DNA of 43,676 bases, from NCBI GenBank assembly GCA_003427395.1, contig BFEA01000048.1, positions 1,144,426 through 1,188,101 of the forward strand, in the 5' to 3' direction. Positions 20,731 to 33,694 of the stretch are shown here, one piece after another. The translations under genes and the position numbers were made by a program. The notes under the pieces are model-generated. The model had not been told where the DNA came from. It worked only from the letters and a program-made list of their open reading frames with translations, and did not search any database. The stretch's first letter is position 1. Every line of letters starts with the position of its first letter. This stretch comes from Chara braunii. Taxonomy: Eukaryota > Streptophyta > Charophyceae > Charales > Characeae.

Positions 20731-23700
20731 GTTTATGTCACTTTGACTGATGTTTACTCGTTAGTCTATGCATTAACCGACGCAGCAATAACATTACTGA
20801 TTGTGTGATCGTGTACTCTACCTTTACCTCTACTTTCGTTTCCCATTGTTCCGAATTCCTGTCTACTGTCTTCTCATGTGTGGTTTGTATACTACACTTG
20901 TGTGATTGAACACGTGCATGTTTTTGCCACTTTGACTGATGTTTACTCGTTAGTTCACGCATTAACAACGTAGCAATAACACTACGGATTCTGTGATTGC
21001 GTACTCTACCTTTACCTATACTTTCGTTCCCCATTACAGTCTCGAATTCCTTTCTATTCTTCTTCTTATGTGTGGTTTGTATACTGCACTCGTGTGATCG
21101 AACACATGCGTTCCTTTCTACTCTAATTCTCATGTGTGGTTTGTATACTTCACTAGTGTGTTTAAACACATACGTGTTTGTGTTACTTTGATTGATGTTT
21201 ACTCATTAGTTTACGTATTAACCGACGTAACAATAGCACCACGGATTGTGTGATTCAATACTCTATCTCTACGTTCAATCCCCTTTCCTTTCTACTCTTC
21301 ATCTTATATGTGGTTTGTATACTTCACTACTGTGATTGAACACATGCGTGTTCGTGTCACTTTGACTGATGTTTACTTATATGTCCACACATTAACCGAC
21401 GTAGCAATAAGACTAGGAATTGTGTGATAGCGTACTCTACCTTTACCTCTACTTTCGTTCCCCATTACTGTCTCGAATTCCTTTCTACTATTTTTCTCAT
21501 GTATGGTTTGTATACTACACTGGTGTGATTGAACACATGCGTATTTGTGACACTTTGACTGATGTTTACTCTTTAGTCCACACATTAACCGACGTAGCAA
21601 TAACACTACGGAGTGTGATGGCGTACTCTACCTTTACCTCTACTTTTGTTCCCCATTACTGTCTCAAATTCATTTCTACTCTTTTTCTCATGTGTGGTTT
21701 GTATACCATACTGGTGTGATTGAATACATGCGTGTTTGTGTACCTTTGATTGATGTTTACTTTTTACTCCACGCATTACCCGATGTAGCAATAGCACTAC
21801 GGACTGTGATGGCGTACTCTACCTTTACCTGTACTTTTGTTCCCTATTACTGTCTCGAATTCCTTTCTACTCTTCTTCTCATGTGTGGCTTTTATATTGC
21901 ACTGTTATGATTGAACACATGCGTGTTTGTGTCACTTTGACTTATGTCTACTCTTTAGTCCACGCATTAATCGACGTAGCAATAACACTACGAATTGTGT
22001 GATTGCGTATTCTATCTTTACCTTTACTTTCGTTCCCCATAACTGTCACGAATTCCTTTCTACTCTTCTTCTTATGTGTGGTTTGTATACTGCACTGATG
22101 TGATTGAACACATGCGTCTTTGTGTCACTCTGACTGATGTCTACTCATTAGTTCACGACGACTCCACGCATTAAACGACGTAGCAATAACACTACGGATT
22201 GTGTGATCCCGTACTCTACATTTACCTCTACTTTCGTTCCCCATTACCGTCGCGAATTCCTATCTACTCTTCTTCTCATGTGTGGTTTGTATATTGCACT
22301 AGTGTGATTAAACACAGCGTGTTTGTGTCACTTTGACTAATCTTTACTCAGTAGTCCACACATTCACCAACGTAGCAATAACACCACGGATTGTGTGATC
22401 GCGTACTCTACCTTTACCTCTACTTCCGTTCCCCATTGCTATCTCGAATTCCTTTCTACTCTTCTTCTCATGTGTGGTTTGTATACTGCACTAGTGTGAT
22501 TGAACACATGCGTGTTTGTGTCATTTTGACTGATGTTTACTCGCTAGTCCACGCATTAAGATCAGTAAATAGCACTACGGATTGTGTGATTGCGTACTCT
22601 ACCTTTACCTCTAATTTCGTTCCCCATTACTGTCTCGAATTCCTTTCTAGACTTCTTCTCATGTGTGGTTTGTATATTGCACTGGTGTGATTGAACTCAT
22701 GAGTGTGTGTGTCACTCCGATGGATGTTTACTCATTAGTCCACGCATTAACCGACGTAACAATAACACTACGGATTGTATGATTGCATACTCTACCTTTA
22801 CCTCTACTTTCATTTCCGATTAATGTCTCGAATTGCTTTCTACTCTTCTTATGTGTGATTTGTATACTGCACTGGTGTGATTAAACACATTCGTGTTTGT
22901 GTCACTTTGAATGATGTTTACTCATTAGTCCACGCATTAACCGATGTAGCTCTAGCATTACGAATTGTGTGATTGTGTACTCTACCCTTACCTCTACTTT
23001 CGTTCCCAATTAAAGTCTAGAATTCCTTTCTACTCTTCTTCTCATATGTGGTTTGTATACTACATTCGTGTGATTGAACACATGCGTATTTGTGTCACTT
23101 TGACTGATATTTACTCTTTTGTCCATGCATTAACCGACGTAGCAATAGCACTACGGAGTGTGATGGCGTACTCTTCCTTTACCTCTACTTTTGTTCCCCA
23201 TTACTGTCTTGAATTCCTTTCTACTTTTTTTCTCATGTGTGGTTTGTATACCACAGTGGTGTGATTGAACACATGCGTGTTTGTGTCACTTTGACTGGTG
23301 TTTACTCTTTAGTCCGCGCATTAACCGATGTAGCAATAGCACAACGGAGTGTGATGCTGTACTCTACATTTACCTCTACTTTCGTTTCCCAATAATGTCT
23401 CGAATTCCTTTCTACTCTTCTTTTCATGTGTGGTTTTCATATTGCATTGTTATGATCGACCACATGCGTGCTTGTGTCACTTTGAATGATGTTTACTAAT
23501 TAGTCCACGCATTAACCGACGTAGCAATAGCACTACGGATTGTGTGATTGCGTACTTTACCTTTATCTCTACTTCCGTTTCCCATTACTGTTGCGAATTC
23601 CTTTCTACTCTTTTTCTCATGTGTGGTTTGTATATTGCACTAATGTGATTGAACACATGGGTGTTTGTGTCACTTTGATTGATGTTTACTCATTAGTCCA

Positions 23701-26700
23701 CGCATTAATAGATGCAACAAATAGCACTACGGATTGTGTGATTGCGTACTCTAGCTTTACCTCTACTTTCGTTCCCCATTGCTGTTGTGAATTCCTTTCT
23801 ACTCTTCTTGTCATGTGTGGTTTGTATATTGCACTAGTGTGATTGAACTCATGTGTGTTTGTGTCACTTTGACTGATGTTTACTCATTAGTCCAGGCAGT
23901 AACCGACGGAGCAATTGCAATACGGATTGTGTGATTGAGTACTCTACCTTTACCTCTACTTTCGTTCCCCATTAGTGTCCCGAATTCCTTTCTAGTCTTC
24001 TTCTCATGTGTGGTTTGTATATTGCAATGGTGTGATTGAACACATGTGTGCGTGTGTCACTTTCAAGGATGTTTACTCTTTAGTCCACACTGTAACCGAC
24101 GTAGCAATTGCACTACGGATTGTGTGATTGCGGACTTTACCTTTACCTCTACTTTCATTCCCCATTACTATCTCGAATTCCGTTTTACTCTTTTATTGCA
24201 CTACGGATTGTGTTATTGTGTACTCTACCTTTACCTCTACTTTCGTTTCCCATTATTGTCTCAAATTCCTTTCTAATCTTCTTCTCATGTGTGGTTTGTA
24301 TATTGCCCTAGTGTGATTAGACACATGTGTGTGTGTGTGTGTCACTTTGACGGATGTTTACTCATTAGTCCACAGAGTAACCGACGTAGCAATTGCACTA
24401 CGGATTGTGTGATTGCGTACTCTACATTTACCTCTACTTTCATTCCCCATTACTTTCTCGAATTCCTTTCCACTCTTCTGCTCATGTGTGGTTTGTATAC
24501 TGCACTGATGTGATTGAACACATGCCTGTTTTTGTCACTTTGACCGATGTTTACTGATTAGTCCAGGCATTAACCGACGTAGCAATAACACTACGGATTG
24601 TGTGATTGCGTAGTCTACCTTCACCTCTACGTTCATTCCCCATTACTATCTCGAATTCCTTTCTACACTTTTTCTCATGTGTCGTTTGTATACCACATTG
24701 GTGTAATTAAACACATGCATGTTTGTGTCACTTTGACTGATGTCTACTCTTTAGTCCACACATTAACCGACGTACTCTACCTTTATCTGTACTTTCGTTC
24801 CCCATTATTGCCTCGAATTCCTTTCTACTCTTCTTCTCATGTGTGGTTTTTATATTGCGTTATTCTGATTGAACACATGTGTGTTTGTGTCACTTTGACT
24901 GATGTCTGGTCATTTGTCCACACATTAACCGACGTAGCAATTGCACTAGGAATTGTGTGATTACGTACTCTACATTTACCTCTACTTTCATTCCCCATTA
25001 ATGTCTCCAATTCCTTTCTACTCTTCTTCTCATGTGTGATTTGTATATTGCACTGGGGTAATTAAACATCTGCGTGTTTTTGTCACTTTGACTGATGTTT
25101 GTTGATTAGTCCACGCATTTACCGACATAGCAATAGCATTACGGATTGTGTGATTCTATACTCCACTGGTGTGATTAAACACATTCTGTTTGTGTCACTT
25201 TGAATGATTTTCACTCATTAGTCCACACATTAACCGATGTAGCAATAGCACTACGGATTGTGTGATTACGTACTCTACCTTTACCTCTACTTTCGTTCCC
25301 AATTACAGTCTAGAATTCCTTTCTACTCTTCTTCACATATGTGGTTTGTAAACTACACTGGTGTGATTGAACGCATGAGTGTTTGTGTCACTTTCAATGA
25401 TGCTTACTCATTAGTCCACGCATTAACTGATGTAGTAATAGCACTAAGGATTGTGTGATTACGTACTACTATCGTTCCCCATTACTGTCTCAAATTCCTT
25501 TCTACTCTTCTTCTCATATGTAATTTGTATATTGCACTGCTCTGATTGAACACATGCGTGTTTTGTCACTTTGACTGATGTTTACTCATTAGTCCACGGA
25601 TTAACCGACGTACCAATTGACAAGAGCACTACGGATTGTGTGATTGTGTACTCTAGCTTTACCTTTACTTTCGTTCCCCATTACTGTCTCAAATTCCTTT
25701 CTACTCTTCTTCTCATGTGTGGTTTTGTATACTGCACTACTCTGATTGAACGCATGCGTGGTTGTGTCACTTTGACTAATGTCTACTCACTTGTCTATGC
25801 GTTATCTGACGAAGCAATAACACTGCGGATTGTGTGATTGCATACTGTGCTTTTACCTCTACTTTGATTACCATTACTGTCTCGAATTCCTTTCTACTCT
25901 TATTCTCATGTGTGGTTTGTATACTACACTGATGTGTTTAAACACACGCGTTTTTGTGTTAGTTTCACTGATGTTTAGTCATTAGTCCACGCATGACTCG
26001 GCGTAGCAATATGCCAATAGCACTACGGATTGTTTGATTGCGTACTCTATCTTTACCTCTAGTTCCGTTCCCAATTACTGTCTTGAATTCCTCTCTACTC
26101 TTTTTCTCATGTGTGGTTTGTATATTGGACTAATGTGATTGAACACATGTGTGTTTGTATTACTTTGATAGATGTTTACTCATTAGTCCACACATTAATC
26201 GACGTAGCAATAACACTATGGATTGTGTGATTGCTTACTATACCTTTATCTCTACTTTCGTTCCTCGTTCCTGTCTCGAATTCCTTTCTACTCTTCTTCT
26301 CATGTGTGGTTTGCATACTGCACTGGTGTGATTAAACACATGGGTGTTTGTGTCACTTTAACTGATGTTTACTCATTAGTCCACGCATTAACCAACGTAG
26401 CAATAGCACTACGGATTGTGTGACTGTGTACTCTACCTTTACCTCTACTTTCGTTCCCCATTTCTATCTCGAATTCCTTTCTGCTCTTCTTCTTATGTAT
26501 GGCTTGTATACTGCACTAGTGTGATTGAACACATGCATGTTTGTGTCACTTTGACTGATGTTTACTCATTAGTCCACGCATTAATAGATGCAGCAAATAG
26601 CACTACGGATTGTGTGATTGCGTACTCTTTAACATCTACTTCCGTTCCTCATTAATATCTCGAATTCCTTTCTAGTCTTCTTTTCGTGTGTGGTTTGTAT

Positions 26701-29627
26701 ATTGGACTCGTGTGATTGAACACATGAGTGTGTGTGTCACGCTGGCGGATGTTTACTCATTAGTCCACACGATAACCGACGTAGCAATAACACTACGGAT
26801 TGTGTGATTGCGTACTCTACCTTTACCTCTACTTTCATTCCCCATTATCGTCTCGAATTCCTTTCTACTCTTCTTCTCATGTGTGGTTTGTATACCGCAC
26901 TTGTGTGATTGGACACATGCGTGTTTGTGTCACTTTGACTAATGTTTACTGATTAGTCCACCCATTAACCGACGTAGAAATAGCACTACGGATTGTGTGA
27001 TTGCGTACTTTAAACCTCTATTTTTGTTCCCCATTACTATCTCGAATTCCGTTCTACTCTTTTTGTGATGTGTGATTTGTATACTACACTTGTGTAATTG
27101 AAGACATGCATGTTTGTGTCACTTTGACTAATGTTTACTCATTAGTCCACACAACCGATGTAGCAATAACACTACGGATTGTGTGATTGCGTACTCTATC
27201 TTTACCTCTACTTTCATTCCCCAGTCTTGTCTCAAATTCCTTTCTACTCTTCTTATGTGCGGTTTCTATACTGCACTGGTGTGATTAAACACAATTGTGT
27301 TTGTGTCACTTTGAATGATGTTTACTCATTAGTCCACACGTTAACCGACATAGTAATAGGACTACGGATTGCGTCATTGCGTACTCTACCTTTACCTCTA
27401 CATTCGTTACTAATTACAGTCTAGAATTCCTTTCTACTCTTCTTCTCATATGTGGTTTGTATACTACACTGGTGTGATTGAACACATGCGTGTTTGCGTC
27501 ACTTTGACTGATGTAGCAATAGCACTACGGATTGTGTGATTGCGTACTACTGTCGTTCCTCATTACTGTCTCGAATTCCTTTGTACTATTCTTCTCATGT
27601 GTGGTTTGTATACTGCACTGTTGTGATTGAACACATGCGTGTTTGTGTCACTTTGACTGATGTCTACTCATTAGTCCACGCATTAACCGACGTACCAAAT
27701 GACAATAGCACTACGGATTGTGTGATTGCGTACTCTACCTTTACCTTTACTTTCGTTCCCCATTACTGTCTCAAATTCGTTTCTACTCTTCTTCTCATGT
27801 GTGGTTTGTATACTACACTACTCTGATTGAACACATGTGTGGTTATGTCACTTTGACTAATGTTTACTCATATGCCCATGCATTATCTGACGTAGCAATA
27901 ACACTACGAATTGTGTGATTGCATACTCTACCCTTACCTCTACTTTCGTTACCATTGCTGTCTCGAATTCCTTTCTACTCTTCTTCTCATGTGTGGTTTG
28001 TATATTGCAGTGATATGTTTGAACACATGCGTGTTTGTGTCTGTTTTTTTCGATGTTTATTCATTAGTCCACGCATTAATCGACGTAGCAATAGCATTAC
28101 GGATTGTGTGATCGTGTACTCTACCTTTACCTCTACTTTCGTTCCCCATTACTGTCTTGAATTCCTTTCTACTCTTCTTCTCACGTGTGGTTTGTATACT
28201 GCACTAATGTGATTGAATACATGACATTGCGTGTTTGTGCCACTTTGACTGATGTTTACTCGTTAGTCCACGCATTAATTGACGTAGCAATAACGCTACA
28301 GATTGTGTGATTGCGTACTCTACCTTTACCTCTATTTTCGTTCCCCATTACTATCTCGAATTCCTTTCTACTCTTCTTCTCACGTGTGGTTTGGATACTT
28401 CACTGGTGTGATTAAACACATGGGTGTTTGTGTCATTTTAACTGATGTTTACTCATTAGTCCACACATTAACCGACGTAGCAATAGCACTACGGATTGTG
28501 TGATTATGTACTCTACCTTTACCTCTACTTTTGTTCCCCATTACTATCTCAAATTCCTTTCTTCTCTTCTTCTAATGTGTGGATAGTATACTGCACTGGT
28601 CTGATTGAACACATGTGTGTTAAAGTGTGTTCGTGTTACTTTGATTGATGTTTACTCGTCAGTCCACACATTAACTAACATCGCAAATTACTAGCAATAG
28701 CAATACGGATTGTGTGATGGCATACTCTACCTCTACTTTCGTTCGCCATTACTGTCTTGGATTCCTTTGTACTCTTCTTCGCATGTGTGGTTTGTATACC
28801 GCACTGTTATGATTGAACACATGTGTGCTTGTGTCACTTTGACTGATGGTTACTCATTAGTCTATGCATTAATCGACGTAGCAATAGCAGAATGGATTGT
28901 GTGATTGGGTACTCTACCTTCAGCTCTACTTTGGTTCCCCATTACTGTCTCGAATTCCTTTCTACTCTTGTCCTCATGTGTGGTTTGTATACGGCACTTC
29001 TGTGATTTAACACATGAGTGTTTGTGTCACTTTGACTGATGTTTACTCTCATCAGTCCTCGCATTAACCGGCGTAGCAATAGCACTACGGATTGTGTGAT
29101 CATTTCGTACTCTACCTCTACGTCTACTTTTGTTCCCCACTACTGTCTCGAATTCCTTTCTAGTAGTTTCTACTCTTCTTCTCATGTGTGGTTTGTATGT
29201 TGCACTGGTGTGGTTGAAGACATGCGTGTTTGTGTCACTTTGACTGATGTTTACTCATTAGTCCACGCATTAACCGATGTAGCAACAACACTACGGATTG
29301 TGTGATTGTGTAGTCTACCTTTACCTGTAATTTCATACCCCATTACTGTCTCAAATTCCGTTCTGCTTTGCTTTTCATGTGTGGTTTGTATACTGCAGTG
29401 GTGTGATTGAACACGTGCGTGTTTGTGTCGCTTTGACTACTCTTTACTAATTAGTCCACGTATTAACTGGCGTAGCAATAACACTACGGACTGTGTGATT
29501 GTGTACTCTACTCTTACCATTACTGTCTCAAATTCCTTTCTACTCTTCTTCTTATGTGTGGTTTGTATACTGCACTGGTGTGATTGAACACATGCGTGTT
29601 TGTGTCACTTTGACTGATGTTTACTCA
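20731..29627. repeat. ~193-bp satellite array, about 46 units, inside retrotransposon leader
   Basis: A head-to-tail array. Each unit contains, in order, CACTTTGACTGATGTTTACT, TTAGTCCACGCATTAACCGA, CGTAGCAATA, CACTACGGATTGTGTGATTG, GTACTCTACCTTTACCTCTA, CTTTCGTTCCCCATTACTGT, CTCGAATTCCTTTCTACTC and TTGAACACATGCGTGTTTGT. The consensus I counted is 193 bp; array length divided by this gives about 46 copies. Units are diverged, with occasional truncated ones (near 21110, 24185, 25155, 27510) and small insertions (near 28620). The recurring 60-100-codon open frames are periodic by-products: the frame shifts by one base each unit. It lies wholly between the primer-binding site and gag of the minus-strand element. 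Confidence 0.95.
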
Positions 29628-30285
29628 GACAGGACGGTCAAACCATTATCAACCCACTGGCAATAGATAGACGGACGAATTGACAACTCTCACTGACATC
29701 CATGTGAACTGCAGACTGACAGACCTGACAGACCAGTTCTGACAGACTGACAGATGGATGTCAGAGGGACAGGTCGTTGGAACAAACTCACTCGATCAAG
29801 GTCTTGATTGGAGACTGTCGCAGGTCAACTGTGACCGAAATACAGGGGCCTGGCTGAATCACCGTCAATCAGCGCCCAAATCGAATCCTCGATGAAAATC
29901 ATGAAAGTTCCAATCAATTACCGCAATCCGTCAATTTTCCGTGAACTGATATTCTGTAGAGGGTCTGCAAAACCCGTGGCCGGCCAAGCAGGCTGGGCCC
30001 TGCCAGTTTGAGGGTTGCTGTGCCCTTAGGTTGCCGGAAGACTAACAATCACTAATTAGGGTTGACGTCCTAATCAGTGTGGGGGCCAACTCTTCCGAGA
30101 GCCGCTGTCTTCTCTTTTTTTTTCTTTTTGTTTTTTTGAACCCGCTTTCTCACTAAAGTGCATCAATCAAACAACAACTATCATTGCCGTCGACGTTGGA
30201 GATGACGGGGCATCGCCCCCAAACCGCCAACTGCCGGCCAGATAGTTGATGGCCTATCAATTAATTCCATAGATGGACGCGGTCG
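29628..30285 (-). other. Leader of large element between PBS and satellite
   Basis: Noncoding. It contains a cluster of short CAGACTGACAGA-like repeats (29705-29760) and a T-rich stretch near 30115-30135. No gene is recognised. Confidence 0.5.
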
Positions 30286-30298
30286 CAGATCTGATACC
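30286..30298 (-). other. Primer-binding site of the large element
   Basis: Just inside the 5' LTR, the minus strand reads GGTATCAGATCTG. It agrees with the initiator tRNA-Met complement (T)GGTATCAGAGC apart from the first base and one internal base. Position next to the LTR end ACA supports the assignment. Confidence 0.7.
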
Positions 30299-31163
30299 GA
30301 CTGTTTTGTGCCTGATTAAAAGAATCCAGCATGTCATACACATGTGCAATGACAAGCAGACTTGGAGAGAGAAATCCACACCACCCCAGATGAGGAGAAT
30401 GCACAGCATAATCTGACAAAACCAAAAATAGAATTGAAATTAATCAATTCTAATTAAACCGTCTCTCTCAAGTTCAATCAGCACCACCAAAATTCCCAGG
30501 ATCCCAACCGCATTATCAACATCCACAAACCAACTATTTACAGATTTTCAGCAAGAAAGGGAGACTTCTTCTTCCTCCCACCCTCGAGCTCACAGCTATG
30601 GCACAGGCCTGCGCCCAACCTATCAAGCCCATCAGTCGCCACCAACCCTCCTGACCCAACAAGCTACTCTGCTGTCCAATCTTGTTGCCCAGTGCAGATG
30701 ACGTTTCCGCTCAACAGGGATGGGTAGCTCCCATGGCAGGACGAAGAAGAAGAACACCAGCACTTGGTGAAGAAGAAGATGGCTGCCAGTGCGACACACA
30801 CTTCAAAGAAGAGCTTCAATGGCAGGTCACTGTCGAACCGCAACAAGCAAAGGTAAGAGGAGGCGCTTCACAGAGCAGGGCCTGGTGCCCAGCGCTATCT
30901 CAATATGAGCTAGGTAGCCCGAGCTATGGCCACCGGCCCTCACAGCGTGAAGATGGTGGTGTAGCAAGATAACACAGCACCAAGCAGGGCACCACCTCCT
31001 GCAGCACTTCGTGAAAACAATATGACGAGCAGATCGGTTACCCTTTTTCCTTGCCCTCGACACTTTTGTAGACTGCTGTTTTCCTTCGCTCGACGGCCTA
31101 CAGCCTAGGAACGAGAGCCAATAAAAATTGACAAATGGGAAGGACAAAAACGACCTACAACTC

Positions 31164-32540
31164 TTTTTTTTTTTTTTTTTTTTCCTTTTTTGTTTCTAAA
31201 GCACCAGTACACCACATATCAGCCCGCGGGTGTCAGCATGAAACCCGCACCACTTCGAAGGCCGCGGATTTTTTTTTCAAATGGCAGGCCTGGTCGCACG
31301 GCACCTCCAAGTTTTGCTTGTGGCTACGAAAACTGTCTACAAGGCTGGGGCCGTGACACTGTACTAGCGGTTTAAGCCCAGGTTGTTGTAGAGGCCAGGT
31401 TCCAGACACACGGTGGTCGCTGCATCAGCCAGCCACTGGTTGTCCCGACAATTGTTCCACTTGTGAGACCACCTCCCACCCAATCCTATCATCAATTCTC
31501 CCAGTGCACCCCCCCATTCCTACTATCCTACTATGCTACATCAGTGTTAATCACCGTGGACTATCACCTCATAATCTCAGAGCATGACTTGGACCGAATA
31601 GCAGTTACAGACACCAGGGCTACCGGTAGGCTTGCTCTAAGGGGACAAGCTCGGACTGGCCCAGCTCACCCAAGGCTTAGGCGGATCACGGACAAGCCCG
31701 GACTGGATATTAACCTCTTCCCAGCCCTAGTTGAAGCACAGACGAGCGAGCCTTGTCACCTGGGAACTTCGGACGCCACGCACAAACAGTATCCTATCAG
31801 CCCCACAATTACTACCCAGATTCCTACTGAGGCCCCAGAGTTAGGCAGACTCAACGGACAAGCCCTGACTGGCCCAGGTTGCCCAGGGCTAGGCGGGTCA
31901 CGGACAAGCCCGGAGCGGGTGTTAAACCCCTACCCAACCCTAGTTACTGACCCCTATCTGAAAGCCCCCCAAACCCCAGACTGAGTCTATGACACCCCGA
32001 AGGACTGGATACCCCCCCCTGGCACTCTAGTTAACTGTATGTGTGCCCATAGGCTATGCATCTTGCTTTGTTAATGGTATATATGTCGTCAGCTGTTGTA
32101 AGCATCGTGTGTGTATTCGTAGACTGTATATGTTGTGTATAGATATTATGATGTTCTGTGTATTTGAACCCACGTTCATCATTGTATAACAGTCATCCTC
32201 AACCACATGTACTACAGTTTCAAACGGTACCAATGTACGATACGCCAGACTGGGGGGATCATCAGAATTCCATGGCCAACATCCTTAGGCAACCTCCCGC
32301 ATAATCAAGCCCTGGCATACAGCAACCGTGGACTTAACCCTTGCTAATGGGTGGTGCGCAGGCAGTGTCTGTAATAACTTACCTGCATCAGCCCAAGGTG
32401 TGCAAGTGACCATGCATTACGTAAATGCCTCCGGTGTCTCTGTGCAGAGGTGCGGAGTTTGGAACCTGCAACCTCAGACCACAATGCGCATTGACAACCG
32501 TCGACCGGTGCCCTAACCACTGAGCCACAGGCCACTTACA
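31164..32540 (-). mobile_element. Poly(A)-tailed retroposon with tRNA-like head, in the LTR
   Basis: The segment is absent from the other LTR, where CGACCTACAACTC continues directly into AAGGGAAGAA. On the minus strand it ends in a long A tract (T run at 31164-31183) and begins with a tRNA-like region (see 32455-32527). A short imperfect target duplication around CTACAA/TTACAA is possible. The body contains a ~95-bp imperfect direct repeat (about 31637-31735 and 31855-31950). The length is great for a SINE, so it may be a composite or an unclassified retroposon. No reverse transcriptase is encoded. Confidence 0.7.
32455..32527 (-). promoter_or_regulatory. tRNA-like pol III promoter (A and B boxes)
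   Basis: On the minus strand TGGCTCAGTGGT (32527-32516) fits the pol III A box. GGTTCCAAACTCC (32466-32454) resembles the B box GGTTCGANNCC with one or two mismatches. The spacing of about 50 bases suits a tRNA-derived promoter at the 5' end of the retroposon. Confidence 0.65.
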
Positions 32541-32746
32541 AGGGCAGAAGAAGAGGACAAAACAGAGAGGCCCAGTGGTTCTACGACTACCTTACAGAGA
32601 CTCTCACACCCAGACCTAGGGATCGAGCCCAGTAAGGCTCACACATACAAAGAAACACACAATTACGGTATAGGTCACGGGAGCTCAAAACCAGCCAAAA
32701 CAGATCGAAGCAGTGTACAGCCCGCGTAACACTGCAACTCATTGCA

Positions 32747-33690
32747 CAGAAACCACAAGCGTTAGGGCCCATTTCTCTTCCAGTCTGCAATTATGGTGAT
32801 CACTCGAATCTGGGCCTTTATAGCCCCTTTCAGTTCTTCTGAGTGAGCAGACTCATGTCACTCATCTCTGAACAGCTTCTGACTCCGAGCCTGCCATATC
32901 GTCCTCATGATGACCCCTCTACAAACTTGGGCTATGTAGCCCCAGCCAGAATCATGGGCCATTGGGGAATTGGTACAGCCAAAGCAACACCATGAGTCTG
33001 TCTCCGCAGACGCCCCCCAATTTAGACCAATGCTTTCTCCCCCATTGCTAAATCAGGAGGGATGACGATTGTCACTCCACGGATGTGAGGTGGTCTGCCA
33101 GGCCCAGTTGCACCGGGACCACCAAAGGGAGAGACCGTCATGCCCTTTGTTGCGGGAACCGAATGCACTGCAGCCCGAGAGAAGGCTGGCAGCCGTCTGA
33201 TCTGGGAGCATCTGACCTGTTTCCACAATAAGTTGTCTTCTGTGACTGTTTAAAAAAAAAAAAAAAAAAAAAAGAGTCTGCTGGGAAGTCTTCTCATCTT
33301 TTGATAGCAGTGACCAGAGGCCCGGGGTTTAGACACGTTCTTTAACTGAAGAGCTCTGCCCGTCTTGGTGCTGTATACTGTACTTGAAGTTACACGAAGG
33401 AGTGAAATAACTTGACACTGTTTTATTGCGGGAAGCATACTTGTAGTGGCTTAGGGCATCGCCACACCACTCTCGAAATGTGCAAGATGAGAACGAACTT
33501 CCCCCTACAACATGACCAGATGCACCCGCCACATTTTTGTCTTTTTCACATGTCGAGGGTGGTGTGGTGAGGCCCTTACTCACTGATTCAGAAGAGTGTC
33601 AGACTAGAAATCCATGAGTGATTGTTTAAATGCCTCTGCTGCAACAGCGCAAGTCGCTCCGAATGCTGAAAATGAGACGTCGTGAGGCTT
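32747..33690. other. Intergenic, no gene recognised
   Basis: Sequence outside the large element. It carries a 22-base A run near 33252-33273. No protein family or RNA is recognised. Confidence 0.4.
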
Positions 33691-33694
33691 CGTC

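Larger units (their letters stand above)
6852..32746 (-). mobile_element. Nested ~26-kb Ty3/Gypsy LTR retrotransposon with internal satellite
   Basis: The outer limits are two copies of one sequence family. Both begin TGTT(A/T)TGTGCCTGATT and end CATTGCA on the plus strand, so both have TG...CA ends. Read on the minus strand the order is 5' LTR (32746-30302), a primer-binding site at 30298-30286, a leader with a satellite array, a decayed gag-protease-RT-RNase H-integrase region (20082-14893), a polypurine tract (8050-8038) and the 3' LTR (8037-6852). A plus-strand LTR element, a MITE and a poly(A) retroposon are inserted in it. The 5 bases outside the two LTRs (GCAGC left, CAGAA right) are not a target duplication. 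This may reflect recombination, or the chimeric adapter junction inside the left LTR. The element is degenerate and not autonomous. Confidence 0.8.
30302..32746 (-). repeat. 5' LTR of the large Gypsy element, with insertion
   Basis: It starts TGTTTTGTGCC and ends CATTGCA on the plus strand, matching 6852-8037 on both sides of a ~1.37-kb insertion (31164-32540). Without the insertion it is about 1.07 kb. Transcription would run leftward from here through the satellite array into gag. Confidence 0.8.

Noticed and set aside
20738-29305. Dozens of similar 60-100-codon open frames across the satellite, resembling a tandem gene family
   Set aside because: They are periodic products of the ~193-bp repeat (not a multiple of 3, so the frame slips each unit) and are scattered in length, with no start context or domain.
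20731-29627. CRISPR-like direct repeats
   Set aside because: Units are ~193 bp and continuous without unique spacers, and the context is a eukaryotic retrotransposon.
31463-31984. 173-codon open frame inside the retroposon
   Set aside because: Opposite strand to the element, internally repeated and proline/threonine-rich, with no recognisable domain.
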